Source: Sphingomonas parapaucimobilis NBRC 15100 (GTDB lineage: Bacteria; Pseudomonadota; Alphaproteobacteria; Sphingomonadales; Sphingomonadaceae). From it: a stretch of 64,000 nt of DNA. The stretch lies in assembly GCF_000787715.1 (NCBI RefSeq), contig NZ_BBPI01000030.1, positions 1 to 64,000 on the forward strand, given 5' to 3'. Of this stretch, positions 60,770 through 64,000 are shown in pieces. The notes below the pieces were generated by a model. That model made no database searches. It was not told where the DNA came from and worked only from the letters and a program-made list of their open reading frames with translations. Each line of letters opens with the position of its first letter. The stretch's first letter is position 1. The position numbers and the translations under genes were made by a program.

Positions 60770-61987
60770 CTACGCTCGCTTGCGAAACTTGCCCTTGATG
60801 ACGGCACCGCCGATCCGGAGTTGGTCGAGATAATCCGACCACCACTGCGCCATGCGCACCCGTTCCGCCCAGTGCGCGCCGCGATGATAGGCGGCGCGCA
60901 CCTTGTCCTTCTCGCCATGGGCCAGCGCGCGCTCGATGGCGTCGGGATGCCACAGCCCTGACTCGTTGAGGAGCGTGCTGGCCATGGCGCGGAAGCCGTG
61001 GCTGGTCATCTCGTCGTTCTCGAACCCCAGGCGGCGCAGCGCGACGTTCAGCGTATTGTCCGAGATGCAGCGCTTGGTAGTATGAAGCGCTGGGAAGAGG
61101 AATTCGCTGTCCCGCGCCAGCGACCGCAGATCCTGCAACAGGAACAGCACCTGCCGCGACAAGGGTACGGCATGCGGCTGCTTCATCTTCATGCGCTCGG
61201 CCGGCACGCGCCAGACTTTTTCGGCGAAGTCGATCTCGCTCCATTTCGCCTGCCGCAGTTCACCCGGGCGCAGGAAGACATGCGGCGCGATCCTGAGTGC
61301 ATGCAGGGTCTCGGGACGGCCCGTGTACCCGTCGATTGCGCGCAGCAGGTCGCCGACCTTTTTGGGCTCGACGATCGCGGCATGATGCTTGACGCGCGGA
61401 ACAGTAAGGGCGCCGCGCAGGATGTCGGCTGGATTGCGCTCGGTGCGCAGGGTCGCGAAACCATAGCGAAAGACACGACCGGCAAAGGAGCGTAGCCGAA
61501 GCGCCGTCTCATGATGCCCGCGACGCTCGACCCGCTTCAGCACGTCGAGAAGCTCATGCGGGGTGATCGCTGCAATCGGACGCTTGGCGATGCCGTCGAG
61601 GAGTTCCAGGAACCAGCGCGCCTTCTTGATGGTGGCGGGGGAACGTCCCTCCCGCTCCATCTTCTGGATATATTCCTCCGCCACCAGGGCGAAAGTTGTC
61701 TGCGCGGCGAGTTCGGCCTTCAATCGCCGTTGGCGCTTTTCCTCGACCGGATCGATCCCGTCATCGAGTTCGGCCTTCGCCTCGTCGCGCTTCCTGCGCG
61801 CCTGAACCAAGGTTACATCGGGGAAACTGCCCAGCGACAATTTGCGCTCGATGCCGCAGCATCGATAGCGAAAGCGCCAGAGCAGGGCGCCGGATGGCTG
61901 CACCAGTAGATACAGGCCGTCCGAATCGGCCACCTTGTAGGGACGCTCTGCCGGTTTCAGCGCCCGAATCTGCACAACCGTAAGCAT
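60770..61987 (-). CDS. P4-type tyrosine integrase
   Basis: A 405-residue recombinase with an N-terminal arm-binding domain (DUF4102: LTVVQIRALKPAERPYKVADSDGLYLLVQPSG...LSLGSFPDVTLVQARRKRDEAK). The catalytic domain has Arg in FLRPGELRQAKW, HGFR in TSHGFRAMASTLLNE, His in RALAHGEKDKV and the nucleophile Tyr in RAAYHRG. I chose ATG 61987 because the family N-terminus begins there. It faces away from tRNA-Thr and should integrate the element at the tRNA 3' end. Confidence 0.94.
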   Translation of the reverse strand: MLTVVQIRALKPAERPYKVADSDGLYLLVQPSGALLWRFRYRCCGIERKLSLGSFPDVTLVQARRKRDEAKAELDDGIDPVEEKRQRRLKAELAAQTTFALVAEEYIQKMEREGRSPATIKKARWFLELLDGIAKRPIAAITPHELLDVLKRVERRGHHETALRLRSFAGRVFRYGFATLRTERNPADILRGALTVPRVKHHAAIVEPKKVGDLLRAIDGYTGRPETLHALRIAPHVFLRPGELRQAKWSEIDFAEKVWRVPAERMKMKQPHAVPLSRQVLFLLQDLRSLARDSEFLFPALHTTKRCISDNTLNVALRRLGFENDEMTSHGFRAMASTLLNESGLWHPDAIERALAHGEKDKVRAAYHRGAHWAERVRMAQWWSDYLDQLRIGGAVIKGKFRKRA

Positions 61988-62094
61988 GGGGCCACGCCTC
62001 CTGCAACGTTCGTGGCCCCATGATTCGTGGCCCCTTTTGAGTGGGCCACGGCGGAACATAATGAGATTTCACGGGACCGCCGGGAGGCAGTTTA

Positions 62095-62114
62095 CCGCAG
62101 ATTTCTGCGGTTTT
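62095..62114 (+). repeat. Short inverted repeat with T-run next to the attachment site
   Basis: CCGCAG-ATTT-CTGCGG-TTTT forms a small hairpin followed by four T residues on the plus strand. It lies between the integrase start and the tRNA 3' end, so it may be a weak terminator or an integrase arm-site element. Confidence 0.35.
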
Positions 62115-62137
62115 CCAGGTTTGTTCCGGGGACGTGA

Positions 62138-62160
62138 TGGTGCCGCTTACAGGACTCGAA
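62138..62160. other. Inferred attachment site (tRNA 3' end)
   Basis: Integrases of this family recombine at tRNA 3' ends, and the integrase gene lies just outside the tRNA 3' end. The core site is therefore probably within the last ~20 bases of tRNA-Thr. No second copy is visible in the window, which is expected if the left end is beyond base 1. Confidence 0.5.
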
Positions 62161-62213
62161 CCTGTGACCCCCGCATTACGAATGCGATGCTCTACCAGCT
62201 GAGCTAAAGCGGC
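62138..62213 (-). tRNA. tRNA-Thr (anticodon CGT)
   Basis: The minus strand folds into a full cloverleaf: acceptor GCCGCTT/AAGCGGC, D arm GCTC...GAGC, anticodon loop TTCGTAA (anticodon CGT at 62178-62180) and T arm ACAGG-TTCGAGT-CCTGT, ending with an encoded ACCA. Confidence 0.95.
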
Positions 62214-62362
62214 CCGTCTCGTGAACCGGCTGGTGTCCGGTCAGGTGGGGGCGCTTAACAGGTCGGTGGGGGGCTGGCAAGCGGCTTGTGTGCGGGTGGA
62301 GCGATCTTCACCTGTGGTTAACGATGTCAGAGCATGACGGGAGCATGACCAGGAAGACCGTC

Positions 62363-63205
62363 ATGGACCACGAACCGAAAAACCCCCGGGATCCTGTTCC
62401 GCCCAGCCCGACGGGCGAGCAAATGGGGGCTGGTGGGATTGCAGGCGAAATCGCGGGCGGGGCGGAGGATGCGCTGTCGCGGCTGGGCGCGGTGGAGCGG
62501 CGGCTTCATGCACGGGCCTATCACCATTGGGTCTCGCTGTCGGGGGAGGCGCGGTTCCCCTCGATCCGTGCGCTGGATACCGAGGCGATCGGCGATTTCG
62601 CCGCCAATTCGGTACTGCTGGATTTTCGCGGCGACCGGATCGACCCGGCCATCGCCTATATCGGCCAGGCGCTGCGCGAGGAATGCGGCACGGCGGCGCG
62701 ACCGGCGCGGATCGGGGAATTGCCCGGAGAGTCGCTGCTGACCCGGCTGACCCGGCATTTCGACCATGTGCTGGCCGATCAGGCTCCGGCCGGGTTCGAG
62801 GCCGAGTTTGTCAACGCGCGCGGGCGCATGACGCTGTATCGTGGCATATTGCTGCCCTATTCGTCCGACGGGTTGATGATCGACTTCATCCACGGCGTCC
62901 TCAGCTGGAAGGAACTGGCCGATCCGCTGTTGCAGGCGGCGCTCGATTCGGAGCTGATGGATTCCGCCGCGGGGGAGATCAAGGCGCCGCCGCCGGGTTC
63001 GGCCGCCGCGCTGTGGAACGCGCCGCCGTCCTCCAGCGGGGAGGAGGCCAGGACTATCGCTACCATATCATGGCCAACCGATGCGCAGCCGGGGACCCCC
63101 GTGGTGATGGTCGGACGCGTGGCGGAGGATGGTAGCGTTTCTATCAGCGGGACGGTAGTCGGCGACGCACGCCTGGCCGAAAGGGTATTGCGCGCTTCGC
63201 AATGA
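62363..63205 (+). CDS. PAS-domain protein upstream of gdh
   Basis: A 280-residue protein with a PAS_5-like domain (LHARAYHHWVSLSGEARFPSIRALDTEAIGDFAANSVLLDF...ARIGELPGESLLTRLTRHFDHVL...FVNARGRMTLYRGILLPYSSDG). A similar gene is often adjacent to the large glutamate dehydrogenase in sphingomonads. AGGAA at 62350-62354 fits ATG 62363; ATGs at 62324 and 62345 are alternatives. It is chromosomal, outside the element. Confidence 0.8.
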   Translation: MDHEPKNPRDPVPPSPTGEQMGAGGIAGEIAGGAEDALSRLGAVERRLHARAYHHWVSLSGEARFPSIRALDTEAIGDFAANSVLLDFRGDRIDPAIAYIGQALREECGTAARPARIGELPGESLLTRLTRHFDHVLADQAPAGFEAEFVNARGRMTLYRGILLPYSSDGLMIDFIHGVLSWKELADPLLQAALDSELMDSAAGEIKAPPPGSAAALWNAPPSSSGEEARTIATISWPTDAQPGTPVVMVGRVAEDGSVSISGTVVGDARLAERVLRASQ

Positions 63206-63285
63206 AAATTGCGCTGCGGCGCAACATCTTTTCTCTCGGTGCAGAGGGTTGAGCGGCGCGAAAGCCCGGCCTAGGACTTACCGCC

Positions 63286-64000
63286 ATGGCACCGAATATG
63301 TCGCATCCGATGGCCGACGCGATTGCCGCGCGGCTGACCCAGGGCGCCCTTCCGGCGGAGTTGCAGGGGTTCGGCCCCGCGGAGGTGGCTGCTGCGGCGG
63401 CCTTCGTCGCGGAGGTGGCCCAGCAGCGCTCGCCCAGCGCGCCGTCGATCGCGCTGGAGCCCATGTCGGGCGACGACACGCACCGCCGGATGCGGCTGGC
63501 GATCGTCAATGACGATATGCCCTTCCTGGTCGATTCGATCGCGGCGATGGTCGGCGCGGACGGTATCGCAATCGACCGGGTGATCCACCCCGTCCTGCCC
63601 GTCACCCGCGATGCCGAGGGACAGCTTCAGGCGATCGGCACGGGCGGAAAGTCCGAATCCTTCATCTATCTGGAAATGGAACGCGCCGATGCGCGCGACC
63701 GGCGCGGGCTGGTCGACGATCTGCGCGCCGTGCTGACCGATGTTCGCGCGGCGGTGGCAGACTGGTCGGGATTGCAGGATGCACTGGCCGCCGATGCGAC
63801 GACGCTGGGCGAGAAGAATGGCGAGGGCGCGGCGCTGCTCCTGTGGTTCCTGGGCGGCAAGCTGACGCTGCTGGGCCATGAGAAGTGGTTCGAGGACGGC
63901 CGCGACGCCCCCGCGCTCGGAGTCGCGCGCACCCCGCACAAGGTGCCGCTGCTCGCCGAGACGTCGCGCCAGCGCGCGCTGGACTATTTCGTCAAGGGCG
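63286..64000 (+). CDS. NAD-specific glutamate dehydrogenase, large type (partial, runs off right edge)
   Basis: The first 238 codons of a large NAD-glutamate dehydrogenase (full length usually about 1500-1600 aa). Characteristic N-terminal segments are MRLAIVNDDMPFLVDSIAAMVGADGIAIDRVIHPVLPV and FIYLEMERADARDRRGLVDDLRAVLTDVRAAVADW. It oxidises glutamate to 2-oxoglutarate. ATG 63286 was chosen; ATG 63298 is possible. The frame is open to base 64000. Confidence 0.9.
   Translation, partial: MAPNMSHPMADAIAARLTQGALPAELQGFGPAEVAAAAAFVAEVAQQRSPSAPSIALEPMSGDDTHRRMRLAIVNDDMPFLVDSIAAMVGADGIAIDRVIHPVLPVTRDAEGQLQAIGTGGKSESFIYLEMERADARDRRGLVDDLRAVLTDVRAAVADWSGLQDALAADATTLGEKNGEGAALLLWFLGGKLTLLGHEKWFEDGRDAPALGVARTPHKVPLLAETSRQRALDYFVKG

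Noticed and set aside
60770..61987. Possible loss of the integrase catalytic Tyr (His at a position usually Tyr in AYNRAxYL)
   Set aside because: The nucleophile in this family is the first Tyr (AAYHR), by comparison with XerD QIYTH; it is intact.
1..64000. CRISPR arrays, rRNA genes, retron ncRNA, insertion sequences
   Set aside because: Looked for direct repeat arrays, transposases and RT genes; none seen.

Overview
The window looks like one end of a large integrative and conjugative element (ICE) in a sphingomonad-type alphaproteobacterium, plus a short piece of host chromosome. The evidence for the host is high-GC DNA, a luxR-luxI-phyH block (an arrangement known from sphingomonads), a lasso-peptide locus with a dedicated isopeptidase and TonB receptor (typical of sphingomonads and caulobacters), and a large NAD-type glutamate dehydrogenase. 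The chromosomal part is tRNA-Thr(CGT) (62138-62213, minus), a PAS-domain protein and the start of the glutamate dehydrogenase. A P4-type tyrosine integrase ends 150 bp from the tRNA 3' end, so the right end of the element is most likely at the tRNA. The left end lies outside the window, and the element is therefore longer than 62 kb.

Region 1 (1-14558, all minus) is a tightly overlapping operon: an unrecognised 307-aa protein, a DGQHR (DpdB-like) protein, DpdA (a TGT-family enzyme acting on DNA), a second DGQHR protein, QueE, QueD, QueC, a PD-(D/E)xK nuclease with a Cas4/AddB-type four-cysteine cluster, and a giant SF1+SF2 double helicase running off the left edge. It is best read as an unusual 7-deazaguanine DNA-modification (Dpd-like) restriction system. 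I regard it as the most interesting system here.

Region 2 (14691-23322, minus) holds the relaxase, lytic transglycosylase, TraF peptidase, an HTH protein, DUF736, DUF2958 and ArdC. These are followed by a nucleotidyltransferase-HEPN protein and a frameshifted DUF6499/DUF2285 gene. Region 3 (23540-26459, plus) is luxR-luxI-phyH-gntR, probably quorum control of the element or of its cargo. Region 4 (26638-32968, plus) is a defence-like stretch: an HTH protein of unknown role, an AT-rich AAA ATPase plus HNH nuclease pair (Septu-like), and a NdpA-like nucleoid protein overlapping a membrane protein.

Region 5 (33309-42187) is a complete lasso-peptide locus. It has promoter, precursor A (43 aa), a strong A/B hairpin, fused B (RRE plus protease) and cyclase C on the plus strand. 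On the minus strand are sigma factor, FecR, TonB-dependent receptor and isopeptidase. Together they suggest a peptide that is made, exported, re-imported and opened. Region 6 (42979-58428, plus) is the mating apparatus: traG, an RHH protein, trbB, C, D, E, J, L, F, G, I, DUF2274 and a nonsense-mutated HTH gene. A hipBA pair and a serine hydrolase interrupt it between trbE and trbJ. Region 7 (58425-61987) is a second hipBA pair with four operators repeated every 27 bp, an AlpA-like regulator and the integrase.
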